Origin: Lysobacterales bacterium 15-68-25
GTDB taxonomy: Bacteria; Pseudomonadota; Gammaproteobacteria; Xanthomonadales; Rhodanobacteraceae
Assembly: GCA_002279065.1 (NCBI GenBank)
Contig: NCKB01000002.1
Coordinates: 124,001-188,000 of the forward strand
Direction: 5' to 3'
Length of the DNA: 64,000 bases
This document shows positions 1 to 8,549 of this stretch, in pieces (position 1 is the first letter of the stretch; the number at the start of each line of letters is the position of its first letter). The position numbers were made by a program, and so were the translations under genes. The notes under the pieces are model-generated. The model searched no databases. It was not told the origin of the DNA and saw only the letters and a program-made list of their open reading frames with translations.

Positions 1-215
1 TGCAGGTGCCACCCGCGCTCGCGCAGGTTGGCCAGCACCTGCCGCGCATCCTCGAGGGGCAGGCGGCGGTTCTCGTCGAGATCCACCTCGAGGGCGAAGC
101 GGAGCTGGCCGAGCAGCGTGGTCAGCTCCGCAGGCAGCAGGTCGAAGGCATCGCGGCGGGCCAGCCAGAGGTAGCTGTCCGCCTTGCGCAGGCTGGCGTA
201 GACGTAGCAGTGCAT
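1..215 (-). CDS. YcgL domain protein, 3' end beyond window
   Basis: The reading frame starts at the ATG at 215 and runs off the left edge after 71 full codons. The visible protein begins MHCYVYASLRKADSYLWL and continues with a run of R/D/E/L-rich residues. This matches the start of the YcgL family (DUF709), small proteins of about 90-100 residues with no firmly established role. Only the last 20 or so residues should be missing. It points away from the fadL-type gene, so 216-482 is a divergent upstream region. The family call rests on the characteristic first 15 residues and is fairly secure. No function can be assigned from the sequence. Confidence 0.8.
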   Translation of the reverse strand, partial: MHCYVYASLRKADSYLWLARRDAFDLLPAELTTLLGQLRFALEVDLDENRRLPLEDARQVLANLRERGWHL

Positions 216-482
216 GGCGATCACCGTCGTGCGGGATATAGGGAAGAAGACCGCGGCGGCGGCCCGACAAGCTTAGCAGTGCCCCCCCGGGAGCCTCCCG
301 CCGCGCCGCCACGGCGAACCGGACGGCAGTCGGAAAGGTTTTGCTGCAACCGCACTTGCATTGCCCGGCGGGCAGTCGGCACAGTGCCGCGCGGGGACAT
401 CAAACGCGCGTATGAAAATAACAACGCGAAGGGGTTCCCGCTACTCGTCCCGAGACGCATTCACGAACAGCAGGAGCAACCG

Positions 483-1982
483 ATGCAGATGTCCATCCGT
501 CCTTTCCAGGTGGCCGCCCGGCCGCTCGCGCTGGCCGCGCTGAGCCTTGCCATTGCCGGCGCACTGGTGGCCCCGAACGCCGCCCATGCCAGCGCGTTCC
601 AGCTCAAGGAGAACAGCGCGAAGGGCATGGGTCGCGCCTACGCCGGTTCGACCACCGCCGGTGGCGACGTCTCCGTCGTGGTGAACAACCCGGCCGCGAT
701 GAGCGAGCTGGACGGCACCTACTTCCAGGCCGACGTCACCGCCATCAACTTCAGCGCCAAGTTCAGCGGCAGCGCGCACGACGTGCTGGGTCGCCCGATC
801 AGCGGCGGCAACGGCGGCGACGCCGGCACCACGCTGCCGGTCCCGGCGCTGTTCTTTGCCACCAAGGTTTCGGACAAGGTGCACATCGGTGCCGGCTTCT
901 CGGTGCCGTTCGGCTTCCAGACCGAGTACGACCGCAACTGGGTCGGCCGTTACAACGGCATCAAGTCCAAGTTCGAGTCGCTCGACGCCACGTTGTCGGC
1001 GTCGTACGACGTGAGCGATACCTTCGCCCTGGGCGTGAGCGCGATCGCGCAGCGCACCTCGGCCGAATTGACCAGTGCGATCAACTTCAACGCGATCGGC
1101 CTGCAGGTGCAGCAGGGCATCGCCCAGCAGACCGCCGCGGGCGTGGCGCAGATCGAGGCGGCCATCGCCGCCGGCCAGATTCCGGCGGCACAGGGTTCGG
1201 CGATGATCCAGGCCGCCGTGCAGCAGGGCCAGGCCGCCGCCGCCGGCGTCGCCGCGCTGACCCCGCAGGGTGTCGACGGCTACGCCCGCATCAAGGGCGA
1301 CGACTGGGGCTACGGCTACCAGGTGGGCGGCTTCTGGAAGCTCACCCCGAACGACAAGCTGGCGGTGAACTACCGCTCGAAGATCAGCCATCGCCTCACC
1401 GGCACCGGCAACTTCACCACCACGGCGGGTTACCAGCTGCTGCTGGCCAACCCGGCGCTGGCCGCCAGCCTGCCGCCGTTCGCCAACACCACCGGCACGG
1501 CCGACTTCACCACGCCGGCGGTGCTCAGCGGCAGCTACTGGCACCAGTCGGAGAAGTTCGGTTTCGGTATCGATCTGGCCTGGACCAAGTGGGACGTGTT
1601 CAAGAACCTCACGGTGAACTACGGCAACCCGAACCAGCCGCCGACCTCCGAGGTGTTCAACTGGCGCAACACCATCTATGCCTCGATCGGCGGCGACTAT
1701 TACCTCAACGACAAGCTGACCCTGCGCGGCGGCATCGCGGTGGACTCCTCGCCGACCTACAACGCGGTGCGCGACGTGCGCGTGCCGGACTCGACCCGCC
1801 AGATGGCCACGATCGGCTTGGGCTACAAGGCGAGCGAGCACTTCGAGATCAATGCGTCGTACGCGCACATCTTCGTGAACCAGGCGCACATCGACAGCAC
1901 CAGTTCGACCGGCGACGTGATCACCGGCAACTTCAACGACTATGGCAACCTGCTGAGCCTTTCGGCGATCTACAAGTTCTGA
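483..1982 (+). CDS. FadL/OmpP1/TodX-family outer-membrane transporter
   Basis: A 499-residue outer-membrane beta-barrel of the family that passes long-chain fatty acids and other hydrophobic molecules across the outer membrane. I chose the ATG at 483 because AGGAG lies at 472-476 with a 6-nt spacer. The product then opens with a clear signal peptide that ends near AAHA/SA (residues 33-38). The mature N-terminus (FQLKENSAKGMGRAYAG) and the NNPAAM motif are family hallmarks. The C-terminus ends in an alternating strand with a terminal Phe (YKF), as expected for Bam-dependent barrels. Residues about 200-260 form an unusual Ala/Gln-rich stretch. The gene is followed by a strong terminator and a convergent aldehyde dehydrogenase. 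The substrate (fatty acid or aromatic) cannot be read from the sequence. Confidence 0.93.
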   Translation: MQMSIRPFQVAARPLALAALSLAIAGALVAPNAAHASAFQLKENSAKGMGRAYAGSTTAGGDVSVVVNNPAAMSELDGTYFQADVTAINFSAKFSGSAHDVLGRPISGGNGGDAGTTLPVPALFFATKVSDKVHIGAGFSVPFGFQTEYDRNWVGRYNGIKSKFESLDATLSASYDVSDTFALGVSAIAQRTSAELTSAINFNAIGLQVQQGIAQQTAAGVAQIEAAIAAGQIPAAQGSAMIQAAVQQGQAAAAGVAALTPQGVDGYARIKGDDWGYGYQVGGFWKLTPNDKLAVNYRSKISHRLTGTGNFTTTAGYQLLLANPALAASLPPFANTTGTADFTTPAVLSGSYWHQSEKFGFGIDLAWTKWDVFKNLTVNYGNPNQPPTSEVFNWRNTIYASIGGDYYLNDKLTLRGGIAVDSSPTYNAVRDVRVPDSTRQMATIGLGYKASEHFEINASYAHIFVNQAHIDSTSSTGDVITGNFNDYGNLLSLSAIYKF

Positions 1983-2005
1983 TCGTCCCGGGTTGAGCCA
2001 GCGAA

Positions 2006-2038
2006 AGCCCCTTCGTTCGCGGAGGGGCTTTTTCTTTG
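2006..2038 (+). terminator. Rho-independent terminator of the fadL-type gene
   Basis: The arms AGCCCCTTCG (2006-2015) and CGGAGGGGCT (2020-2029) pair over 10 bp with one G-T wobble around a TTCG loop. The sequence TTTTTCTTTG follows. It lies 24 nt after the stop codon. The opposite strand has only a short T run, so the convergent gene may use it less efficiently. Confidence 0.9.
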
Positions 2039-2053
2039 CTCGTGCGGCGGGCT

Positions 2054-3463
2054 TCAGCCGCGATGGAGCAGCAACGCCAGCAGCCTGCGGAAGCGCTCGC
2101 CATAGGGCGGATTGAGCAGGCCGGTGCCGTTGAGCCGCGCCTGGTGGAACACCGGCTTGAGGTGCGAGAACGTGCGGAAACCGGCCTCGCCGTGGTAACC
2201 GCCCTTGCCGGACGGCCCAACGCCGCCGAACGGCAAGTGATGCTGGGCGATGTGGTAGAGCGTGTCGTTCACCGTGACGCCGCCGGAGATGGTTCGCGAC
2301 AACACCTTGTCGATCGCCCCGCGGTCCCGTTCGAACAGGTACAGCGCCAGCGGGTGCGGACGTGCGGCGACATAGGCGATCGCTTCGTCGAGGGTGTCGT
2401 AGGTGACCAGCGGCAGCAGCGGACCGAAGATCTCTTCCTGCATCACCGCCATGTCGTCGTGGACGCCGGTCAGCAGGGTGGGCAGCAGACGGCGTGCACC
2501 GTTGGAGCTACCGCCCGCGCCCAGTGTTTCCGCGCGTGCCCCGCCAGCCACGGCGGCATCGCGCAGGGCGAGCAGCCGCTCGTGCTGGCGATCCGAGGCG
2601 ATGCTCGCGTAATGGCCGTTGTCGGAAATGTCGGGATAGAAGCGTTCGACCACCCCGCGGGCCGCGCCGACGAAGTCGCCGACACGGTTGCGCGGCAGCA
2701 GCACGTAGTCCGGCGCGATGCAGGTCTGACCCGCATTGACCAGCTTGCCGAACACGATGCGCTCGACCGCCCTGGGGAAGTCCGCGTTGGGGCCGATGAT
2801 GGCCGGCGACTTGCCACCCAACTCGAGCGTGACCGGCGTGAGGTTGTCCGCCGCGGCCCGCATCACGTGGCGCCCCACCGCCGTGGAGCCGGTGAACAGG
2901 AGATGGTCCAGGGGCAGTGCGGAGAACGCCTGCGCCACGGTCGCGTCACCGGTGACCACGGCCACTTCCTCGCGCGGGAAGTGGCGCGCGACCAGATCGG
3001 CGAACAGAGCGGAAAATTGCGGCGTGTACTCGCTCATCTTGACCAGCGCGCGGTTGCCGGCGCTCAGCGCATCGACCAGCGGGCCCACGGCCAGGTACAG
3101 CGGGTAGTTCCAGGGCACGATGATCCCCACCACGCCCAGCGGCTGCGGCCGCAGTTCGGTGCGCGCGGGCAGGAAGGCCAGCTCGGCCAGTCGGCGGCGG
3201 GGGCGCATCCAGCGGCGGCCGTGGCGGAGTGCGTGGCGGATCGCCGACAGGCTGGGAAACACCTCCAGCAGGTCGGTTTCCTCGCGCGGGCGGCAGCCAA
3301 AGTCGGCGTGGATGGCCTCGCCGATGGCGTCGCGGTGCTGCCGCAACAGGGACTCCAGCGCGCGCAGGCGGGCCGCGCGCACGGGCCAGGCCGGCGTCGG
3401 ATCGCGCCGGTGCGCTTCGCGCTGGCGGGCGAGCAGGTCGCCCAGGTCGGTCGCTTCGGTCAT
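2054..3463 (-). CDS. Coniferyl aldehyde dehydrogenase-like ALDH
   Basis: A 469-residue NAD(P)+-dependent aldehyde dehydrogenase that oxidises an aldehyde to the acid. Visible motifs in order: the PWNYPLYLAVGPLVDALSAG cofactor loop (residues about 115-135), FTGSTAVG, ELGGKSP with the general-base Glu214, NAGQTC with catalytic Cys248, EEIFGPLLP, and a C-terminal FGGVGPSGKGGYHGEAGF. The short length and the NAGQTCIAPDYVL signature match the coniferyl-aldehyde/class-3 group rather than the betaine-aldehyde or succinate-semialdehyde groups. The real substrate may be lignin-derived coniferaldehyde, another aromatic aldehyde or a fatty aldehyde. It stands alone, converging with the FadL-type gene and 97 nt downstream of putA. 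Confidence 0.9.
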   Translation of the reverse strand: MTEATDLGDLLARQREAHRRDPTPAWPVRAARLRALESLLRQHRDAIGEAIHADFGCRPREETDLLEVFPSLSAIRHALRHGRRWMRPRRRLAELAFLPARTELRPQPLGVVGIIVPWNYPLYLAVGPLVDALSAGNRALVKMSEYTPQFSALFADLVARHFPREEVAVVTGDATVAQAFSALPLDHLLFTGSTAVGRHVMRAAADNLTPVTLELGGKSPAIIGPNADFPRAVERIVFGKLVNAGQTCIAPDYVLLPRNRVGDFVGAARGVVERFYPDISDNGHYASIASDRQHERLLALRDAAVAGGARAETLGAGGSSNGARRLLPTLLTGVHDDMAVMQEEIFGPLLPLVTYDTLDEAIAYVAARPHPLALYLFERDRGAIDKVLSRTISGGVTVNDTLYHIAQHHLPFGGVGPSGKGGYHGEAGFRTFSHLKPVFHQARLNGTGLLNPPYGERFRRLLALLLHRG

Positions 3464-3560
3464 GCGTCCCTCGGGGTCCGGTGGTCGAGCCGGCCGATGG
3501 TGGCACAGCCGCCGCGGAATGTGCGCGGGCGGCAGCTGCCGCCCGCGTGGCCGCGGGGCC

Positions 3561-6500
3561 TTATTCGCCGATGGTCAGCAGGGAGGCGTTGCCGCCGGCT
3601 GCCGTGGTGTTGATGGTGAGCGTGCGTTCGCCGGCGAAACGCAGCAGGTAGTGCGGGCCACCCGCCTTCGGGCCGGTGCCCGAGAGGCCTTCGCCGCCGA
3701 ACGGCTGCACGCCGACCACCGCGCCGATCTGGTTGCGGTTGACGTAGCAGTTGCCCACCCGCGCATGCCGGCTGATGTAGTCGATGGTGGCGTCGATGCG
3801 GCTGTGCACGCCCAGCGTGAGGCCGTAGCCGGTGGCGTTGATGGCGGCGATCACCTGGTCCAGTTCGCTGGCCTTCCAGCGGATCACGTGCAGCACCGGG
3901 CCGAACACCTCGCGCTTGAGGATGTCCAGCGACGGGATCTCGTAGGCGCGCGGCGCGAAGAACGTGCCGTGGGCGGCGACTTCCGGATCCAGCGGCGCTT
4001 CGGCGATCTTCTTCGCCTCCCGGTCCATGCGCGCGGCGTGCTCGACCAGGATCGCCTTGGCGTCCTCGTCGATCACCGGGCCGACGTCGGTGGACAGCAG
4101 GCCGGGGTCGCCGACCCTTAGCTCGGCCATCGCACCGGCCAGCATGGTGATCACCTTGTCGGCGATGTCGTCCTGCACGTACAGCACGCGGGCGGCCGAG
4201 CAGCGCTGGCCGGCGGACTGGAACGCCGAGGCGATCACGTCCTTGACGATCTGCTCGGGCAATGCCGAGGAGTCGGCGATCATCGCGTTCTGGCCACCGG
4301 TTTCGGCGATCAGCACGGCGATCTGCGACTGCCGTGCGGCCAGTGCGCGGTTGATCGCCCAGGCGGTCTCGGTGGAGCCGGTGAACACCACGCCGGCCAC
4401 GCGCGGGTCGCGGGTCAGTGCGGCACCCACGGTGGCGCCGTCGCCCGGCACGAACTGCAGCACGTCCTCCGGCACGCCGGCCTCGTGCAGCAGGCGGGTG
4501 GCGAGGTAGCCGATCAGGCTGGTCTGCTCGGCCGGCTTGGCGATCACCGGGTTGCCGGCGGCAAGCGCGGCGCTGACCTGGCCGACAAAGATCGCCAGCG
4601 GGAAGTTCCACGGGCTGATCCCGACGAACACGCCGCGGCCTTCCAGGTACAGGCGGTTGCTCTCGCCGGTCGGACCGGGCAGCACTTCCGGCTCGGCGAA
4701 CAGGCGGCGCGCCATGGTCGCGTAGTAGCGCAGGAAGTCGGCGGCCTCGCGGATCTCGGCGATCGCGTCGGGCAGGCTCTTGCCGGCCTCGCGCACGCAC
4801 AGCGCGATGAACTCGCCGCGGCGCGCCTCGAGCTGCTCGGCGGCGTATTCCAGCATCGCGGCGCGGTTGGCCACCGGCATGTTGTTCCAGCGGTCCTGCG
4901 CGGCATGCGCGTTGGCCAGCGCCTTCTGCACGGTGGCGTCGTCGGCGCTCAGGTAGCGACCCACCACCTGGCGGCGGTCGGCGGGATTGGTGACCTCGAC
5001 CATCGCACCCTGGCTGGCCGCGCCGGGCACCAGCGGGCCGGCGGTCCACGGACCGGTGCAAGCGTTCACCGCCTCGGCGAGCGCGGTCAGTTCGTTGTCG
5101 TTGGCAAAGTTGACGCCCATGGAATTCTTCCGAAGTTCACCGTAGAGATTGGCCGGCAGCGGAATGCGCGGGTGGGGGATGGAGTCGAACGCGCGCACCG
5201 TGTCGCACGGGTCGGCCACCAGGTCGCGGGCCGGCATGTCCTCGTCCACCACGCGGTTGACGAAGCTGGTGTTGGCGCCGTTCTCCAGCAGTCGGCGCAC
5301 CAGGTAGGGCAGCAGGTCCTCGTGCGAGCCGACCGGCGCGTAGACGCGGCAGGGCACGTCGAACCGCTTGGGTCCGATCACTTCGGCATACAGATCCGAA
5401 CCCATGCCGTGCAGGCGCTGGAATTCGAACGGCCGCCCCTGCGCGATGTGGTGGACCGCGGCGATGGTGTGCGCGTTGTGCGTGGCGAACTGCGGGTAGA
5501 TCAGATGGCTGCCGGCGGCGAACAGGCGTCGCGCGCAGGCCAGATAGGACACGTCGGTGTTGGGCTTGCGGGTGTAGACGGGATAGCCGGACAGACCCTG
5601 TTCCTGCGCCTTCTTGATCTCGGCGTCCCAGTAGGCGCCCTTGACCAGGCGCACGTACCAGCGGCGATCGTGCGCCAGCGCCATCTCGACCAGCCAGTCG
5701 ATCACGAACGGGGTGCGCTTGGCATAGGCCTGCACCACGATGCCCAGGCCGTTCCAGCCGGCCAGCGTAGGGTGTGCGAAGACGTCGCCGATGATGTCCA
5801 GCGACAGCTCCAGCCGGTCGGCTTCCTCCGCGTCGACCGACAGCGCGATGCCAGCCTTCATCGACAGCTGGGCCAGCTCCAGCAGCTTCTCGGTGAGCGC
5901 CGCGCGGGCGCGCTCGCGCTGGGCCACCTCGTAGCGCGGGAACAGCGCCGACAGCTTGACCGATATCGACGGCGCGTCGGTGTGGTTGGCGAACGGCCCG
6001 CGCTTGCCCAGCGCGGCGATCGCGTCGCGGTAGGCCTGCTGGTAGCGCTCGGCGTCGGCGGCGGTAAGCGCGGCTTCGCCCAGCATGTCGAAGGAGTAGC
6101 GGTAGGCCGCGTTCTCCTTCTTCACCGAGCGGTCGAGTGCCTCGTCGATGGTGCGGCCCATCACGAACTGGTGGCCCATGATGCGCATGGCCTGGCGCAC
6201 AGCCACGCGGATGGTCGGTTCGCCGATGCGCGCGACCAGCCGGCGCAGCGCGCCGGTGAAGTCGTCGCGGGTGCTCTCGGCCAGGTTCACCAGTTGCCCG
6301 GTCAGCAGCAGGCCCCAGGTGGAGGCGTTGACCAGCAGCGACTCGCTGCGGCCCAGGTGCTTGCGCCAGTTGGCGTCGCCGAGCTTGTCGCGGATCAGCA
6401 TGTCGGCGGTGCGCGTGTCGGGGATGCGCAGCAGCGCCTCGGCCACGCACATCAGCAGCACGCCTTCCTCGCTGGACAGGTCGTACTGGCGCATGAAGGA

Positions 6501-6716
6501 CTCGACCACGCTCTGGTCCTTGGCCCGCGCGCGGACGCGGGTGACCAGAGCCGCGGCGCGGTCGACGACCTGCTCGCGCTCGTCGTCGGGCAGGCTGGCC
6601 TGGTCGAGCAGGTCGAGCACGGCCTCGGTTTCGTCGCGCAGCCATGCGGCGGTGATGCGCGCGCGCGCGGGCGTGATGCGATCGGGGAGTTCGGGACTCA
6701 GGATGGGAGCGGTCAC
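3561..6716 (-). CDS. putA: Bifunctional proline dehydrogenase / P5C dehydrogenase
   Basis: A 1051-residue PutA that converts proline to glutamate in two steps: an FAD-linked proline dehydrogenase, then an NAD+-linked glutamate-semialdehyde dehydrogenase. The proline dehydrogenase barrel is seen at about 220-470 (RLVKGAYWDAEIKKAQ near 355, YPQFATHN, EFQRLHGMG, ENGANTSFVNR). The aldehyde dehydrogenase half follows (ISPWNFPLAIF near 703, FTGSTETAW, AETGGQNAM, AGQRCSAAR with catalytic Cys839, FGGEGLSGTGPKAGG). I take the GTG at 6716 as the start (MTAPILSPELP). The open frame extends to 6992, but the extra residues are Arg/His/Gly-rich and unlike any PutA. There is no N-terminal ribbon-helix-helix domain, so it should not repress its own gene. 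The length fits the short (type A) PutA class. Confidence 0.96.
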   Translation of the reverse strand: MTAPILSPELPDRITPARARITAAWLRDETEAVLDLLDQASLPDDEREQVVDRAAALVTRVRARAKDQSVVESFMRQYDLSSEEGVLLMCVAEALLRIPDTRTADMLIRDKLGDANWRKHLGRSESLLVNASTWGLLLTGQLVNLAESTRDDFTGALRRLVARIGEPTIRVAVRQAMRIMGHQFVMGRTIDEALDRSVKKENAAYRYSFDMLGEAALTAADAERYQQAYRDAIAALGKRGPFANHTDAPSISVKLSALFPRYEVAQRERARAALTEKLLELAQLSMKAGIALSVDAEEADRLELSLDIIGDVFAHPTLAGWNGLGIVVQAYAKRTPFVIDWLVEMALAHDRRWYVRLVKGAYWDAEIKKAQEQGLSGYPVYTRKPNTDVSYLACARRLFAAGSHLIYPQFATHNAHTIAAVHHIAQGRPFEFQRLHGMGSDLYAEVIGPKRFDVPCRVYAPVGSHEDLLPYLVRRLLENGANTSFVNRVVDEDMPARDLVADPCDTVRAFDSIPHPRIPLPANLYGELRKNSMGVNFANDNELTALAEAVNACTGPWTAGPLVPGAASQGAMVEVTNPADRRQVVGRYLSADDATVQKALANAHAAQDRWNNMPVANRAAMLEYAAEQLEARRGEFIALCVREAGKSLPDAIAEIREAADFLRYYATMARRLFAEPEVLPGPTGESNRLYLEGRGVFVGISPWNFPLAIFVGQVSAALAAGNPVIAKPAEQTSLIGYLATRLLHEAGVPEDVLQFVPGDGATVGAALTRDPRVAGVVFTGSTETAWAINRALAARQSQIAVLIAETGGQNAMIADSSALPEQIVKDVIASAFQSAGQRCSAARVLYVQDDIADKVITMLAGAMAELRVGDPGLLSTDVGPVIDEDAKAILVEHAARMDREAKKIAEAPLDPEVAAHGTFFAPRAYEIPSLDILKREVFGPVLHVIRWKASELDQVIAAINATGYGLTLGVHSRIDATIDYISRHARVGNCYVNRNQIGAVVGVQPFGGEGLSGTGPKAGGPHYLLRFAGERTLTINTTAAGGNASLLTIGE

Positions 6717-6770
6717 GGGTCGTTCGATCCGTTGGTTGGCGTGCAGGTGGGGAAGGGGCGAAAGCGCCGC

Positions 6771-6800
6771 ATTGTACGCGTGCGTGCCGGTGCCACCCAA
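6771..6800 (-). promoter_or_regulatory. Putative sigma70 promoter of putA
   Basis: On the minus strand TTGGGT (6795-6800) and TACAAT (6771-6776) are separated by 18 nt, about 55 nt upstream of the putA GTG. The -10 box matches five of six consensus bases, the -35 box only the first three. The rest of 6717-7052, the divergent gap between putA and the oxidase block, shows no other gene. Confidence 0.45.
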
Positions 6801-6994
6801 GCCGCCAGGCCTTGTCTGATGCTGCGCCGCAACGCAGTGCGTGTCGTCGATAGGGCAAAGTGACGCACCCCCGGTGCGCCGGTGGCGCAGCCGAACCGGC
6901 CTTCGGGCAGCCGCGTGCGTTGCGGCCCCTCGACAAGGCTGCCGCCGCCAGTGCCAGCGCACGCACTGATCCGCATCAACCCCCTGCGTCATTG

Positions 6995-7023
6995 TTGCCC
7001 ACCGGACGGGGGCGGCCTATCAT
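6995..7023 (+). promoter_or_regulatory. Putative sigma70 promoter of the oxidase operon
   Basis: TTGCCC (6995-7000), a 17-nt spacer and TATCAT (7018-7023) lie 30 nt upstream of the DUF2244 start at 7053. The spacing is ideal and the -10 box matches five of six bases. It would drive DUF2244-ctaC-ctaD and probably the genes to ctaE. Confidence 0.5.
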
Positions 7024-7052
7024 TCGGGCGTTCCAGGCACGCCGGTTTCGCC

Positions 7053-7535
7053 ATGATCGTGCTTCGACCCGCCTCCGAAGGCCTGCCGTGCGCGATGTGG
7101 CTTCGTCCCAACCGCGTGCTCAGCCGCAAGGGCTTGCGTCGACTGATCCTGGTGCTGGCTGCGCTGGCGCTGACGACCGCCGCTCTGGGGGCGTGGCAGG
7201 GGAATGTGTTCGCTCCGCTGTTTGCGCTGCTCGAGTCCGTGGCGATGGCCGTCGCACTGAGCGTGGCATGGCGGGCAGGCGACCGTGGGGAACGCATCAC
7301 CCTCGACGAATCGTCGCTGGAGGTGCGGTCGCTGCCGGGGCAGCGGCGCATCCGGTTCCAGTCGCACTGGGTCCGGGTAAAGCTGGTCCCGGGTGTCGGA
7401 CGCCGGCGTTTGTTGCTGGCCTCGCATGGTCGCGAGCTGGAAATCGGGGCTTTCCTCGCCGAAGAGGAGCGTGCCGAGCTGTCGGGGAAACTCAAGGTGC
7501 TGCTGGCCGAATGCACGGCTCCGTGGCGCAGGTAG
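7053..7535 (+). CDS. DUF2244 membrane protein
   Basis: A 160-residue protein with the LRPNRVLSRKGL opening seen in DUF2244 proteins, two adjacent hydrophobic segments (residues about 28-45 and 52-68), and a soluble C-terminal half rich in Arg and beta-type residues. DUF2244 has no settled biochemical role, but such genes often sit beside cytochrome c oxidase genes. Here it is the first gene of the block, 20 nt before ctaC. A role in oxidase assembly or stability is therefore possible by association only. The start could also be the later ATG near 7095 (MWLRPNR), and 7053 is preferred only because it keeps a longer N-terminus. Confidence 0.75.
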   Translation: MIVLRPASEGLPCAMWLRPNRVLSRKGLRRLILVLAALALTTAALGAWQGNVFAPLFALLESVAMAVALSVAWRAGDRGERITLDESSLEVRSLPGQRRIRFQSHWVRVKLVPGVGRRRLLLASHGRELEIGAFLAEEERAELSGKLKVLLAECTAPWRR

Positions 7536-7555
7536 GTTCAACAAAGGTGCAAGAC

Positions 7556-8488
7556 ATGACATCTGGCGGCATCAAGCCTCACGGTATCAAGCGCGCGGTG
7601 TTGTCCGGCCTCGGCGGGGCGCTTGCCCTGTTCGGCGGCTCGGCGATGGCCAATCCGAAGCCATGGCAGCTCAACATGACGCGCGGCGCCAGCGAGTGGT
7701 CGTCGGTGCCCTACCACCTGAACAACATCGCCCTGGGCGTGTGCGTCGGCATCGGCATCCTGGTGTTCGGCGCGATGTTCATCGCCATGTTCCGCTTCCG
7801 CAAGTCGCGCGGCGCAGTCGCCGAGAAGTGGACGCACAACACCATGCTTGAGGTGGTGTGGACCACCGTTCCGGTGATCATCCTGATCACGCTGGCCTAC
7901 CTGGCTACCGGTGGCCTGACCTCGTTCGCCAACACCACCGGCTCGCAGATGACCGTGAAGGTCACCGGCTACCAGTGGAAGTGGCGCTACGACTACGTCG
8001 ACTACAAGGGCAAGCCGATCGACCATGTCGGCTTCATGTCCAAGCTCGACCGCCTCTCCGACGAAACCCGCCAGCTGGATTCGGGCATGGATCCGAACGC
8101 CGTGCAGACCGACGGCGAGAACACCTATCTGCTGAACGTCGACAAGCCGCTGGTGGTGCCGGTGGGCACCAAGATCCGCTTCGTGATCACCGCCGGCGAC
8201 GTGATCCACTCCTGGTGGGTGCCGGCGCTGGGCTGGAAGATGGACGCGATCCCCGGCATCGTCAACGCGGCCTGGACCAACATCGAGAAGCCGGGCGTGT
8301 ACCGCGGTCAGTGCGCCGAACTGTGTGGCCAGGATCACGGCTTCATGCCGATCGTGGTGAAGGCGGTGCCGGAGGCCGAGTTCGAGCAGTGGCTGGCCCA
8401 GCAGCAGGCCGCCAATGCGCCAAAACCGGCCGCGGCCGCTCCGGCCACCGCACAGGCAACCACTCCGGCCCAGGGCAACCAGGGTTGA
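7556..8488 (+). CDS. ctaC: Cytochrome c oxidase subunit II
   Basis: The 310-residue CuA subunit of the aa3-type terminal oxidase, which receives electrons from cytochrome c on the periplasmic side. The N-terminus looks like a signal sequence. Two membrane helices follow (about residues 58-78 and 98-118). The cupredoxin domain has all CuA ligands: His218 in VIHSWW, then Cys253, Cys257, His261 and Met264 in [21 protein letters not shown] is the aromatic electron-entry patch. The C-terminal 30 residues are a loose Ala/Pro/Gln tail with no cytochrome c motif, so this is not a caa3 fusion. AAGGTG lies 7 nt before the start. Confidence 0.97.
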   Translation: MTSGGIKPHGIKRAVLSGLGGALALFGGSAMANPKPWQLNMTRGASEWSSVPYHLNNIALGVCVGIGILVFGAMFIAMFRFRKSRGAVAEKWTHNTMLEVVWTTVPVIILITLAYLATGGLTSFANTTGSQMTVKVTGYQWKWRYDYVDYKGKPIDHVGFMSKLDRLSDETRQLDSGMDPNAVQTDGENTYLLNVDKPLVVPVGTKIRFVITAGDVIHSWWVPALGWKMDAIPGIVNAAWTNIEKPGVYRGQCAELCGQDHGFMPIVVKAVPEAEFEQWLAQQQAANAPKPAAAAPATAQATTPAQGNQG

Positions 8489-8549
8489 TTTTCCGGACCG
8501 CGCCTGGCGCGGTCCCATGACATTACGTATCAGGCAGAGGTGCAAGGCC

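Noticed and set aside
2036-3613. 525-residue open frame opposite the aldehyde dehydrogenase
   Set aside because: It is antisense to a gene with full catalytic motifs. Its product is Gln/Arg/His/Gly-rich with no domain, as expected for the reverse of GC-rich coding DNA.
4485-6863. 792-residue open frame opposite putA
   Set aside because: Same situation: long shadow frame in high-GC DNA, without motifs or a ribosome site, against a clear PutA.
6717-6992. N-terminal extension of PutA
   Set aside because: The extra 92 residues are Arg/His/Gly-rich and unlike any PutA, and they cover the likely promoter at 6771-6800.
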